Of a stretch of 64,000 nt of DNA, positions 1-8,229 are shown in pieces (the first letter of the stretch is position 1; the number at the start of each line of letters is the position of its first letter). The DNA comes from CAHJXG01 sp965277495 (GTDB lineage: Bacteria > Pseudomonadota > Alphaproteobacteria > Acetobacterales > Acetobacteraceae): contig OZ255824.1 in the NCBI GenBank assembly GCA_965277495.1, positions 3,906,001 through 3,970,000 on the forward strand, written 5' to 3'. A program made the translations under genes and the position numbers. Under the pieces are notes generated by a model that was not told the DNA's origin, searched no databases, and saw only the letters and a list, made by a program, of their open reading frames with translations.

Positions 1-1976
1 GTAGCCGACCGGATCTGCTGCACCCCGCCGAACACCCGGCCAATCAACGCCTGCACTTTATCGGCCGCTGCCGTGCGGTCGGCGAACGGCTTCAGGCGCA
101 TGACCAGGAACGCCGCGTTGGACTGGTTGCCGCCGTCCAGCAATGAAAAGCCGACGATCGCCAGCACGTTCTGGATTTGCGGAATGCCCTTCACCACCTG
201 CTCGACCCGTTCCACCACGCCCCGGGTGCGGGTCACGCTGGCGCCGTCGGGCAACTGCACCGCCACGAAGAACGCGCCCTGGTCCTCGTCCGGCAGGAAC
301 CCGGTCGGCGTGCGCAGGCCCAGCGCGTAGATGCCGCCGCCGCACACCAGCACCAGCAGAATTGCGACCACGCCCACGCGCAGCAGCCGGGCGACGATCC
401 CGGCGTAACCGTCCCGCACCCAATCGATGCCGCGCCCGATCCGCCCCATGATGCCGCGCTTCGGCCCCTCATGCCGCAGGAACACCCCGCACAGTGCCGG
501 GGACAAGGTCAATGCGTTGACCGCCGAGATCAGCATCGCGACGCTGATCGTCACCGCGAACTGCCGGAACAGCGTGCCCGAGATGCCGGGGATGAACCCG
601 ATCGGCACGAACACCGACAGCAGCACGAGCGTGATGGCGATGATCGGCGCGGTGATCTGCGCCATGGCCTTTTTCGTCGCGTCCTTGGGCGAAAGCTCCG
701 GCTCCTCCTCCAGCACCCGCTCGACGTTCTCGACCACGACGATCGCGTCGTCCACGACGATGCCGATCGCCAGCACCAGCGCCAGCAGGGACACCGTGTT
801 GGCGGAGTATCCGAGCGCCAGCATCACCGCGAAGGTGCCCACAAGGCTGACGGGAACCGCGATCGTCGGGATGATGGTCGCGCGGACGTTGCCGAGGAAC
901 AGGAACACCACGAGCACCACCAGCACAAATGCCTCGATGAGCGTGGACTTCACCTCGGCGATCGTGTCGGTGACGAAGGTCGAGCTGTCGTAAAACACCT
1001 GGGAGCGGAAGCCCTCGGGATAGCGCTTGGACAGGTCGTTCAGCGCGTCCTGCACCCTCGCCGCGGTCTTCACAGCATTGGCGCCCGGCGCCAGATAGAC
1101 GCCGAGCGTGACCGCCGGGTTGCCATTGAGCCGGCTCTCGCTGTCCCGCGTCGCGGCGCCGAGATCGACCCGCGCCACGTCGCGGACCCGCAGCACCGAG
1201 CCGTCCGGGTTCGCGCGGACGAGGATGTTGCCGAACTCCTCGGCCGTCGTAAGCCGCCCCTTGGTCTGCAGGTTGATCTGGAACTGCGTGTCGTCGCTGG
1301 TCGGGCGGGCGCCGATCCGGCCCACCGGCGCCTGCACGTTCTGCTGCTGGATCGCCTGGATGATGTCGCTCGGCGCCAGATTGAGGCTGATCAGCCGGTT
1401 GGTGTCGAACCAAATGCGCATGGAGTAGTCGAGCGCCCCGAACAGCGAAGCCGACCCGACGCCGTTCACCCGCGACAGCCGGTCGAGCACGTTGATCGTC
1501 ACGTAGTTCGAGATGAACAGCGGGTCCTGCTTCGCCCCTTCGCTATAAAAAGCCAGGAACTCCAGAATGGCGGAGGACCGCTTCTGCACCGTCACGCCGT
1601 TGCGCTGCACCTCCGCCGGCAGCCGCGACAATGCCGCCTGCACGCGGTTGTTGACGTTCACCGTGTTGATGTCCGGGTTGGACCCGAGCGCGAACGACAC
1701 CGTCAGCCCATAGCTGCCATCGTTGGCGGAGTTGGACTTCATGTAGATCATCTGGTCGGCGCCGTTGACCTGCGCTTCCAGCGGCTGCGCCACCGTCGCT
1801 TCGACCACCGCCGCCGATGCGCCGGGATAACGCGTGGTGACCTGCACCTGCGGCGGCACGATGTCGGGGAACTGGCTGACGGGGATCACGGTCAGCGCGA
1901 TCAGCCCGGCGATCACGGTGATAATCGCAATGACGATTGCAAGCCTGGGCCGGTCGACGAATACGGCGGAGATCAT
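1..1976 (-). CDS. RND efflux pump inner-membrane permease (HAE1 type), 3' end cut off by the window
   Basis: This is a proton-driven inner-membrane pump of the AcrB/MexB kind that exports drugs or other amphiphiles through a tripartite complex. About 658 of the usual ~1040 residues are present. The reading frame starts at the ATG at 1976 with a first membrane helix (MISAVFVDRPRLAIVIAIIT), then the porter region with the QVQVTTRYPGAS segment. Around residue 400 comes the helix containing IGIVVDDAIVVVENVER, whose paired Asp residues are the proton-relay acids of the family. The start lies 4 bases after the adaptor stop, so the two are one operon. No outer-membrane channel or regulator is visible; they could lie beyond the window. 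Substrate cannot be told. Confidence 0.95.
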   Translation of the reverse strand, partial: MISAVFVDRPRLAIVIAIITVIAGLIALTVIPVSQFPDIVPPQVQVTTRYPGASAAVVEATVAQPLEAQVNGADQMIYMKSNSANDGSYGLTVSFALGSNPDINTVNVNNRVQAALSRLPAEVQRNGVTVQKRSSAILEFLAFYSEGAKQDPLFISNYVTINVLDRLSRVNGVGSASLFGALDYSMRIWFDTNRLISLNLAPSDIIQAIQQQNVQAPVGRIGARPTSDDTQFQINLQTKGRLTTAEEFGNILVRANPDGSVLRVRDVARVDLGAATRDSESRLNGNPAVTLGVYLAPGANAVKTAARVQDALNDLSKRYPEGFRSQVFYDSSTFVTDTIAEVKSTLIEAFVLVVLVVFLFLGNVRATIIPTIAVPVSLVGTFAVMLALGYSANTVSLLALVLAIGIVVDDAIVVVENVERVLEEEPELSPKDATKKAMAQITAPIIAITLVLLSVFVPIGFIPGISGTLFRQFAVTISVAMLISAVNALTLSPALCGVFLRHEGPKRGIMGRIGRGIDWVRDGYAGIVARLLRVGVVAILLVLVCGGGIYALGLRTPTGFLPDEDQGAFFVAVQLPDGASVTRTRGVVERVEQVVKGIPQIQNVLAIVGFSLLDGGNQSNAAFLVMRLKPFADRTAAADKVQALIGRVFGGVQQIRSA

Positions 1977-1980
1977 CGCG

Positions 1981-3141
1981 TCAGGTCCGCGGCGCTTGGG
2001 CGGGAACGGACGGGCCGGCGCCGGCCGGGGCGGGGTCGACCACGGCGCCGGGCCGCACGCGCTGGACGCCATCCACCACCACCGTCTCCCCTTCCTTCAG
2101 CCCGGCCGAGATCACCGCCGTGTCCGGCGTGCTCTGGCCCAACTGTATCCGGCGCTGCTCCACCTTGTTGCCGTCGCCCACCACCCAGACATAGCTGCCC
2201 TGCTGATCCGACAACACCGCCGCGCGCGGAATGGCGAGCTGCGTGACCGGTTCCACGCCCTGCAGCATCACCGTCACGAACTCGCCATCCGAGAGTTCAC
2301 GGTCGCCGGGGTCGCCAGGTTTCGATCCTTCCCGGACTGGGTTCGGAATGCGTGCCCGCAACGTCAGCGTGTCCGTGTTGGTTGCAACCGTCGGGTCGAC
2401 GTAGTCGAGCTTGCCCGCCTGGTCATACATCTTGCCGTTTGGCAGCTTCAGCTTGACCGTCACCGCGTTGAATCCGCCTTTGCCAGCATAGCGGTCCCGC
2501 AGGTCGATGGCCGCGCGGACGGAAATCGGGAACAGTACGTACATCGGGTCCTGGCTCACGATCGTTGCCAGGGTGCCGGAGCTCGGACCCACGACGTTGC
2601 CCTCGGTCACCGCGGTGCGGCTGATCTTGCCGTCGATGGGCGACTTGATTTCGGTGTAGTCCAGGTTGACCTGCGCCAGCCGCAGTTGCGCCTGCGCGCC
2701 GACCAACTGAGCCGCCTGGCTGCGCTGGGTGGCCCGCGCGTCCTCGACCTGGCTCCGCTGGCCCGCCGGCCCATTCAGCAGCGACTCGGCCCGGCCCAGC
2801 ACCAGGTTGCCGCCCGCCAGCACCGCATTGGCCGTCCCGACCGCCGCCGCCTGCTGCGCCACCTGCGCCTCGAACGGCGCACGTTCCAAGCGGTAAAGCA
2901 GGTCCCCGGTGCGGACCTCGCCGCCCTCGGCGAAATGGCGTTCCTGGATGAAGGCGGTCACGCGGGCCACCAGGTCGACGCGGCTGATCGCCTGGATGCG
3001 GCCCACGAACTCGCTCGTTTCGATGATCGGACGCGGCTGCGCCTTTGCCACCCCGACCGCGGGCGGCCCGGCGGGACCCGGTTGCGCCAGGGCAGGCGCC
3101 GTGAGCAAAAGTGCCAAAAACAAGGCAAGGCGATAGGGCAT
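1981..3141 (-). CDS. RND efflux periplasmic adaptor (membrane fusion protein)
   Basis: This 386-residue periplasmic adaptor links the RND permease to an outer-membrane channel. The N-terminus (MPYRLALFLALLLTAPALAQ) is a signal peptide. It is followed by the lipoyl-like segment around VARVTAFIQERHFAEGGEVRTGDLLYRL, a coiled-coil hairpin rich in Ala and Gln, and the beta-barrel region with the family-typical sequence LDYTEIKSPIDGKISRT. The start at 3141 is chosen because it gives the signal peptide; an open frame continues upstream but runs antisense to the neighbouring lyase gene. It is the first gene of the efflux operon, divergent from the lyase gene at 3268. Confidence 0.94.
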   Translation of the reverse strand: MPYRLALFLALLLTAPALAQPGPAGPPAVGVAKAQPRPIIETSEFVGRIQAISRVDLVARVTAFIQERHFAEGGEVRTGDLLYRLERAPFEAQVAQQAAAVGTANAVLAGGNLVLGRAESLLNGPAGQRSQVEDARATQRSQAAQLVGAQAQLRLAQVNLDYTEIKSPIDGKISRTAVTEGNVVGPSSGTLATIVSQDPMYVLFPISVRAAIDLRDRYAGKGGFNAVTVKLKLPNGKMYDQAGKLDYVDPTVATNTDTLTLRARIPNPVREGSKPGDPGDRELSDGEFVTVMLQGVEPVTQLAIPRAAVLSDQQGSYVWVVGDGNKVEQRRIQLGQSTPDTAVISAGLKEGETVVVDGVQRVRPGAVVDPAPAGAGPSVPAQAPRT

Positions 3142-3267
3142 CGTTACACTTTCGCGATACGGACGGCATGGCACGCCGTGCATTGGCCGGCGGCATTGCA
3201 GCACAACCGCGCGAAACTTGCACGTTCCGCCCCGGCGTCCCACCCTAGCTATATGGGGGAGAAATCC

Positions 3268-4185
3268 ATGAAAGAACGTGTCATAGTTTGCGAGGTCGGT
3301 CCGCGTGACGGTTTGCAGATGGCGCATGGCCGGATGCCGACGGCGACGAAGATACGCTGGATCGAGGCGATCGCCGCCGCCGGGGTGCCCGAGATCGAGG
3401 TCGGCAGCTTCGTGCCGCCGCGGCTGATCCCGCAGATGGCCGACACTGGCGAGGTCGTCATGGCCACGCGAGACCTGCCGGCCGTCATCGTCGCCTTGGC
3501 GCCCAACCTCAAGGGCGCGCAGGCCGCCGCCGCCGCCGGGGCGCAGCGGATCAGCATTCCCGTGTCGGTGAGCGAGGGCCATAGCCGGGCCAACACCAAC
3601 CGCGGCACCATGGACCAGGTCGCCGAGGTCCGGCGCATCATCGAGTGGGTCCGCGCCGAACGCGTGCCGATGGAGGTCGAGGCCGCATGCAGCACCGCCT
3701 TTGGCTGCTCGATCGACGGCGTGATCGCCGAACGTTCCGTGGTGGCCGTCGCGGCGGCGTTGGCGGAGGCCGGCGCGGACATGGTGGCGCTGGCGGACAC
3801 CGTCGGCTACGCCCATCCGGCGCAGGTGCGCAGCGTGGTCCGCGCCGTGCGCGCTGCAATCGGCGGCAAGCTCGATGGCCTGCATCTGCACGATACCATG
3901 GGCCTGGGCCTCGCCAATGCGCTGGCCGGGCTCGATGAGGGCATACGCAACTTTGACGCGGCGCTCGCCGGATTGGGCGGCTGCCCGTTCGCGCCCGGCG
4001 CCAGCGGCAACATCGTGACCGAGGACCTGGTATTCATGCTGGAGAGCATGGGGTTTTCGACCGGCATCGACCTGGACCGCCTGGTCGCGGCTCGGGAGAT
4101 ACTGCACGAGGGGCTACCGGACGAGGCCACCCATGGCGCCGTCGCCCGGGCCGGCGTGCCGCGAACGTTCCGGGCCGCCGCTTGA
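3268..4185 (+). CDS. Hydroxymethylglutaryl-CoA lyase family protein
   Basis: A 305-residue TIM-barrel lyase of the HMGL-like family. The family cleaves 3-hydroxy-3-methylglutaryl-CoA to acetyl-CoA and acetoacetate, or related acyl-CoAs. Near the N-terminus is GPRDGLQ with the Arg13-Asp14 pair. HLHD at 206-209 gives the metal-binding histidines, and the Cys239 loop (GLGGCPFAPGASGN) is the active-site cysteine loop. ATG 3268 follows a GGGGGAGA ribosome site. An in-frame ATG at 3253 is possible but would place that site inside the coding region. The stop overlaps the start of the CoA-transferase gene, so both are probably made together. A methylmalyl- or citramalyl-type substrate is an alternative. 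Confidence 0.88.
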   Translation: MKERVIVCEVGPRDGLQMAHGRMPTATKIRWIEAIAAAGVPEIEVGSFVPPRLIPQMADTGEVVMATRDLPAVIVALAPNLKGAQAAAAAGAQRISIPVSVSEGHSRANTNRGTMDQVAEVRRIIEWVRAERVPMEVEAACSTAFGCSIDGVIAERSVVAVAAALAEAGADMVALADTVGYAHPAQVRSVVRAVRAAIGGKLDGLHLHDTMGLGLANALAGLDEGIRNFDAALAGLGGCPFAPGASGNIVTEDLVFMLESMGFSTGIDLDRLVAAREILHEGLPDEATHGAVARAGVPRTFRAAA

Positions 4186-5363
4186 CGCAAGCGCCGCTCT
4201 CGGGCCTTCGGGTCGTCGAGTTCACCCACATGGTCATGGGCCCGGCTTGCGGGCTGGCGCTGGCCGACCTCGGCGCGGACGTGATCAAGGTCGAGCCCGC
4301 GCCGGATGGCGACAACACCCGGCGGCTGCAGCACGCCGGTGCCGGATTCTTTGCGATGCTGAACCGCAACAAGCGCAGCCTGGCCGTGGACTTGAAGTCG
4401 GCGGACGGCCTGGCGCTGGTGCGCCGCCTGTTGCTGCACGCGGATGTCCTGGTCGAGAACTTCCGGCCCGGCGCGCTCGACGCCCTTGGCTTGTCCTACG
4501 AAGCGCTGCGGGCGGAAAACCCAAGGCTGATTTACTGTAGTTGCAAGGGGTTCTTGCCCGGTCCATATGCTCATCGCACGGCGCTGGACGAGGTTGTGCA
4601 GATGATGGGCGGGCTGGCCTACATGACGGGCCTGCCTGGCAAGCCGATGCGGGCGGGGTCGTCAGTGAACGACATCATGGGCGGCGCCTTCGCGGCATTG
4701 GGTGTGCTGGCGGCGGTCGAGGAGCGGCACCGCACGGGCTTGGGCAAGCACGTGCAGGCCGGGCTGTTCGAGAACAACGTCCTGCTCGTTGCCCAGCACA
4801 TGGCGCAGGCGGCGATCACCGGCGTGGCGCCGCCGCCGATGGGCGTGCGCCGCCCGGCCTGGCCGATCTACGACATTTTCGACACCGCCGATGGCGGCCA
4901 GGTGTTCGTCGGCGTTGTCACGGACACGCAATGGCAGGTGATGTGCCGCGAGTTCGGCCTGGAGGAGCTCGCCGCCGATCCGTCGCTGGCGACGCAGGCG
5001 CAGCGCGTCGCCGCCCGCGGGCGTATGCTGCCGCTAGTCGCGGCGCGGTTCGCCGCAATGGATGCGTCGGCGCTGATGGCGCGATGCGAGGAGCTGGGCC
5101 TGCCTTTCGCCCCCATCGCCCAGCCTGTGGACCTGTTCGACGACCCGCACTTGAACGCTTCCGGCGGCCTGGTGCCGCTGACGCTCCCGGATGGCCGGAC
5201 GGTCAGGTTGCCGGCGCTGCCGTTGGCCCTGGACGGCGAACGCCTGCCGCTCCGCCACGACCTGCCGGCGGTGGGGCAGCATAATGCCGAGATCATGGCG
5301 GAGATCGGCTGGCCTGAAAACCGTTCCAGTTGCCAAGCGCTGTTGCCTGCAAAGGGAGAGTGA
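4182..5363 (+). CDS. CaiB/BaiF class III CoA-transferase
   Basis: A 393-residue family III CoA-transferase that moves CoA between carboxylic acids through an aspartyl-CoA intermediate. It opens with the typical LSGLRVVEFTHMVMGPACG, followed by LADLGADVIKVEP. The likely catalytic Asp is in SSVNDIMGG near residue 164. The start is a TTG that overlaps the lyase stop (TTGA). Later ATG codons would remove the conserved N-terminal strand, so TTG is preferred. Human SUGCT, a CaiB-family enzyme, activates glutarate or hydroxymethylglutarate from succinyl-CoA; the coupling to an HMG-CoA-lyase-like gene suggests a similar acid here, by inference. Confidence 0.88.
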   Translation: MTQAPLSGLRVVEFTHMVMGPACGLALADLGADVIKVEPAPDGDNTRRLQHAGAGFFAMLNRNKRSLAVDLKSADGLALVRRLLLHADVLVENFRPGALDALGLSYEALRAENPRLIYCSCKGFLPGPYAHRTALDEVVQMMGGLAYMTGLPGKPMRAGSSVNDIMGGAFAALGVLAAVEERHRTGLGKHVQAGLFENNVLLVAQHMAQAAITGVAPPPMGVRRPAWPIYDIFDTADGGQVFVGVVTDTQWQVMCREFGLEELAADPSLATQAQRVAARGRMLPLVAARFAAMDASALMARCEELGLPFAPIAQPVDLFDDPHLNASGGLVPLTLPDGRTVRLPALPLALDGERLPLRHDLPAVGQHNAEIMAEIGWPENRSSCQALLPAKGE

Positions 5364-5365
5364 CC

Positions 5366-5542
5366 ATGGCGCGCGACGATGTGTTGGACCCGATACGCAC
5401 CCGGGCCTATGAGCTTTGGGAGCAAGCCGGGCGGCCCGAGGGCGGCGACCTGGAGTTTTGGGAACGCGCCCGGCAGGAGATAGAAGCAGAGCAGGCCGCG
5501 GCGGCAAAGACTGCATCGCTGAACTCCGTGGCAAAGGACTGA
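5366..5542 (+). CDS. Small DUF2934 protein
   Basis: This 58-residue protein has the pattern IRTRAYELWEQAGRPEGGDLEFWERARQE, typical of DUF2934, a short helical family common in proteobacteria and without a known function. ATG 5366 follows a GGGAGAG ribosome site and lies 2 bases after the stop of the CoA-transferase, so it is probably co-transcribed. The C-terminal part is an Ala/Glu-rich helix. No catalytic residues are evident. Confidence 0.8.
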   Translation: MARDDVLDPIRTRAYELWEQAGRPEGGDLEFWERARQEIEAEQAAAAKTASLNSVAKD

Positions 5543-5547
5543 CGCCG

Positions 5548-5802
5548 ATGGCCGACACCCCGCCCGACCGCCTGGCGTCCCACCCGAAAAGCCCGTTCTA
5601 CGACGCGGCCCTGCTGGAGCGCGGCGTGGGCGTGCGCTTCAAGGGCGTGGAGAAGACGAACGTGGACGAGTATTGCGTGAGCGAGGGCTGGGTGCGCCTG
5701 GCAGTCGGCAAGGCGGTGGACCGGACCGGCGCGCCGATGACGATGAAGCTGATGGGGCCGGTGGAGGTGTATTTTCGGGATGTGGCGGGCGGGGAGGAAT
5801 AG
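5548..5802 (+). CDS. DUF3297 family protein
   Basis: An 84-residue protein matching the DUF3297 pattern: DRLASHPKSPFYD at the start, then GVGVRFKGVEKTNVDEYCVSEGWVRL and a C-terminal PVEVYFRD. The family is small, cytosolic and of unknown function, and occurs widely in proteobacteria. It follows the DUF2934 gene by 5 bases and closes this plus-strand operon. The full family length is present. Confidence 0.82.
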   Translation: MADTPPDRLASHPKSPFYDAALLERGVGVRFKGVEKTNVDEYCVSEGWVRLAVGKAVDRTGAPMTMKLMGPVEVYFRDVAGGEE

Positions 5803-5865
5803 GGCGGCGCATCTGCTTAGATGCGGAACTCCAGGATAGCAGGGCGATTGCATTCGCCAACCTCC

Positions 5866-5952
5866 GTCATTGAGACGAAGCAATCCAGGCCGCGTGCACC
5901 GATTTCGGCCCGTGTGACCCTGGATTGCCGCGCCGAATTCGGCTCGCAATGA
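5866..5952. repeat. REP-like imperfect palindrome
   Basis: The left arm starts GTCATTGAGACGAAGCAATC at 5866 and runs into CAGG. The right arm starts CCTGGATTGCCGCG and ends CTCGCAATGA at 5952. The arms are imperfect reverse complements around a central ~35-base loop. Elements with the GTCATTGCGAG...GAAGCAATCC core are common intergenic palindromes in alphaproteobacteria. It lies between the DUF3297 gene and the convergent transferase gene, where a REP element or transcription end is expected. Confidence 0.6.
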
Positions 5953-6071
5953 AACTTACCCTAGGTCATGACGCATGTGCGGCCGATTGCGACAGCCCTG
6001 TCCAGGTTAGCGACGTTTGCGATCCTGGGTCGGGTGAAATTGGCCGCGTCCGCACCCGAGACGCATCGCGC

Positions 6072-6710
6072 TCACGCCTGACCGTATCGCGCGCAGAACG
6101 CTTCCGCCCCAAGCGCACGGAAATCCTGCATCGCCGCCCCGATCCGATCGTGCGGCCACTCCCACCAGGCGATACGCTGCAAGTCAGCAATGACAGTCTC
6201 GGGAAATCGATAGCGCAGCACCCGGCCAGGATTGCCCACAACGACCGCAAACGGCGGCACGTCTTTCGTGACAATGGCGCCGGCGCCAACCGCGGCCCCA
6301 CTGCCGACCGTAACCCCCGGCAGCACCATCGCCCCATGCCCGATCCAAACGTCATGCCCAAGCGTCACCGGACTCGCACGCCGCCAATCGAAGAAATCCG
6401 GGTCGTCCGGCCCAAGGTCGTAGGCGCTGCTGCGATACCCAACATGGCTCAGCATCACCCGGTCGAGCGGATGGTTGCCCGGGTTCAGCCGGGTATGCGC
6501 CGCGATCGAGCAGAACTTGCCGATAGCTGCGTAGATGATGTCGCTGTCGTTAACCACATAGGAATAATCGCCGAAGCTGCTTTCCGCCACCTTGGTCCGC
6601 GCGCCGACCTCGCACCAGCGGCCGAAGCTGGTGGCGCGGACCGAGGCAGTGCGGTGGATGCTCGGCTTGTCGCCCAGGCGCTTGCCGGCCGAAGCCGGGT
6701 CGTTCCGCAT
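6072..6710 (-). CDS. Hexapeptide-repeat transferase, phosphonate-metabolism type (TIGR03308-like)
   Basis: A 212-residue left-handed beta-helix protein of the xenobiotic acyltransferase group. The segments GDYSYVVNDSDIIYAAIGKF, CSIAAHTRLNPGNHP and DVWIGHGAMVLPGVTVGSGA closely resemble the TIGR03308 proteins usually encoded with phosphonate (phn) genes. The hexapeptide repeats end with GAIVTKDVPPFAVVVGNPGR. No phn gene is visible here. The ATG shares one base with the TGA of the upstream FAD oxidase (TGATG), so translation is coupled. The acyl acceptor is unknown. Confidence 0.82.
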   Translation of the reverse strand: MRNDPASAGKRLGDKPSIHRTASVRATSFGRWCEVGARTKVAESSFGDYSYVVNDSDIIYAAIGKFCSIAAHTRLNPGNHPLDRVMLSHVGYRSSAYDLGPDDPDFFDWRRASPVTLGHDVWIGHGAMVLPGVTVGSGAAVGAGAIVTKDVPPFAVVVGNPGRVLRYRFPETVIADLQRIAWWEWPHDRIGAAMQDFRALGAEAFCARYGQA

Positions 6711-8089
6711 CAGTTCAGGAACATCTTGCCCGGGTTCATGATCCCGCGCGGGTCCAGCGCCGTCTTGATCTGCCGCATCACCGCCAGCGTCTCGACCCCG
6801 TGCTCCGCCTCCAGGAACTCGCGCTTGCCGATGCCGATTCCATGCTCCCCGCTGCACGACCCGCCCAGCGACAGCGCCCGCGCCACGATGCGCTTGTCCA
6901 GCTCCCAGGCCTGCGCCAGCCCGGCCTCGCCCGGCGGCACTAGGATCACGGTATGGAAATTGCCGTCGCCGACATGGCCCACGATCGGCGCCACCAGGCC
7001 CGACGCGGCGATGTCCTGCTTCGCGCCGACGATCAGCTCCGTCAGCCGCGAGATCGGCACGATGGCGTCGGTCGCGATCCCCCGCCGGCCCGGCTGCAGC
7101 GCCAGCGCCGCCCAATAGGCGTCATGCCGCGCCTTCCACAGCCGGTTGCGCTCCGCCGCATCGGTCGCCCACTGAAACCCGCTCGCGCCGAAACCTGCGG
7201 TGATCTCCTCCGCCACCGCCGCCTGCTCGGCAACGCCCGCCGGGGTGCCGTGGAACTCCAGCAGCAGCGTGGTGCGCGCGGTGTAGCCCGCGAGCTTAGA
7301 GAACGCGATGCAGGCGGCCATCTGCACGTCGTCCAGCAATTCGATGCGCGCGATCGGGATGCCGGCCTGCAGGATGGCGATCACGCTGTCGACCGCGCCA
7401 GCCAGGTCGTCATACTGACAGATGGCGGCGCTGATCGCCTCCGGGATGCCGTGCAGGCGGAGCTGTATTTCGGTGATGACCCCGAGCGTGCCCTCCGACC
7501 CCAGCATGAGGTGCGTGAGGTCGTAGCCGGTGGCGGACTTGCGCACGCGACCGCCGGTCTCGATCAGGCGGCCGTCGGGCAGGGCGACCTGCAGGCCCAG
7601 CACGTTCTCCCGGATGGTGCCGTAACGCACGGCGGCGGTTCCCGACGCGCGGGTGGCGCACATGCCGCCGATGCTGCACTCGCTGCCGGGATCGACCGGG
7701 AAGAACAGGCCCTGGTCGCGCAGGTGCTCGTTCAGTTGCTGCCGGGTGACGCCGGCCTCGATGCGGCAGTCCATGTCGTCCGCATTCACCTGCAGCACGC
7801 GGTTCATGCGCGACAAATCGAGGCTGATGCCGCCGCGGACCGGGGTCACGTGGCCCTCGAGGCTGGTGCCGGCGCCGAACGGCACCACGGGGACGCCATG
7901 CTGGTGGCATAGGGCCAGCACGCGCGCGGCCTCGTTGCCCCGTTCGATGAAGGCGACGGCGTCGGGCAGGCTGCGGGGCTGGGTGTCCTCGCCGTGGCTA
8001 TGCTGCTCGCACAGTGCGGCATTGGTGGTCATGCGGTCGCCGAGGAACTCGCGGGCCTGGGCGATTACGGCGTCGACGGGGCGGGCCAT
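6710..8089 (-). CDS. FAD-binding 2-hydroxy-acid oxidase/dehydrogenase (GlcD / D-lactate dehydrogenase family)
   Basis: A 459-residue flavoprotein that oxidises a 2-hydroxy acid such as D-lactate or glycolate to the 2-oxo acid. The PCMH FAD domain carries FGAGTSLEGH and PGSECSIGGMCATRASGT. The C-terminal cap has IVGHVGDGNFH and ends with GEHGIGIGKREFLE and MNPGKMFLN. The length fits a stand-alone enzyme. The start MARPVDAVIAQ at 8089 matches family N-termini; an upstream in-frame start adds unconserved sequence. It is followed by the overlapping hexapeptide transferase gene. Confidence 0.9.
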   Translation of the reverse strand: MARPVDAVIAQAREFLGDRMTTNAALCEQHSHGEDTQPRSLPDAVAFIERGNEAARVLALCHQHGVPVVPFGAGTSLEGHVTPVRGGISLDLSRMNRVLQVNADDMDCRIEAGVTRQQLNEHLRDQGLFFPVDPGSECSIGGMCATRASGTAAVRYGTIRENVLGLQVALPDGRLIETGGRVRKSATGYDLTHLMLGSEGTLGVITEIQLRLHGIPEAISAAICQYDDLAGAVDSVIAILQAGIPIARIELLDDVQMAACIAFSKLAGYTARTTLLLEFHGTPAGVAEQAAVAEEITAGFGASGFQWATDAAERNRLWKARHDAYWAALALQPGRRGIATDAIVPISRLTELIVGAKQDIAASGLVAPIVGHVGDGNFHTVILVPPGEAGLAQAWELDKRIVARALSLGGSCSGEHGIGIGKREFLEAEHGVETLAVMRQIKTALDPRGIMNPGKMFLN

Positions 8090-8229
8090 TTCGGTATCCT
8101 TCCATGCGCAGCCTAGCGCAAAGCGGCCCGGCGCGTCACCCTGGGCCATGGGACCAGCGCCGGGCGAATTGACGCTGTTTGGCCCGGGGCCTAGCCTGAC
8201 GCGGCAATAAACCGCGGGGGAACAGCCGG

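Noticed and set aside
177..2246. A 689-codon plus-strand open frame rich in His, Arg and Asp
   Set aside because: It is antisense to the RND permease and adaptor genes, which show conserved motifs; composition is typical of a shadow frame.
6953..7912. A 319-codon plus-strand open frame
   Set aside because: It is antisense to the GlcD-like oxidase, which carries all family motifs.
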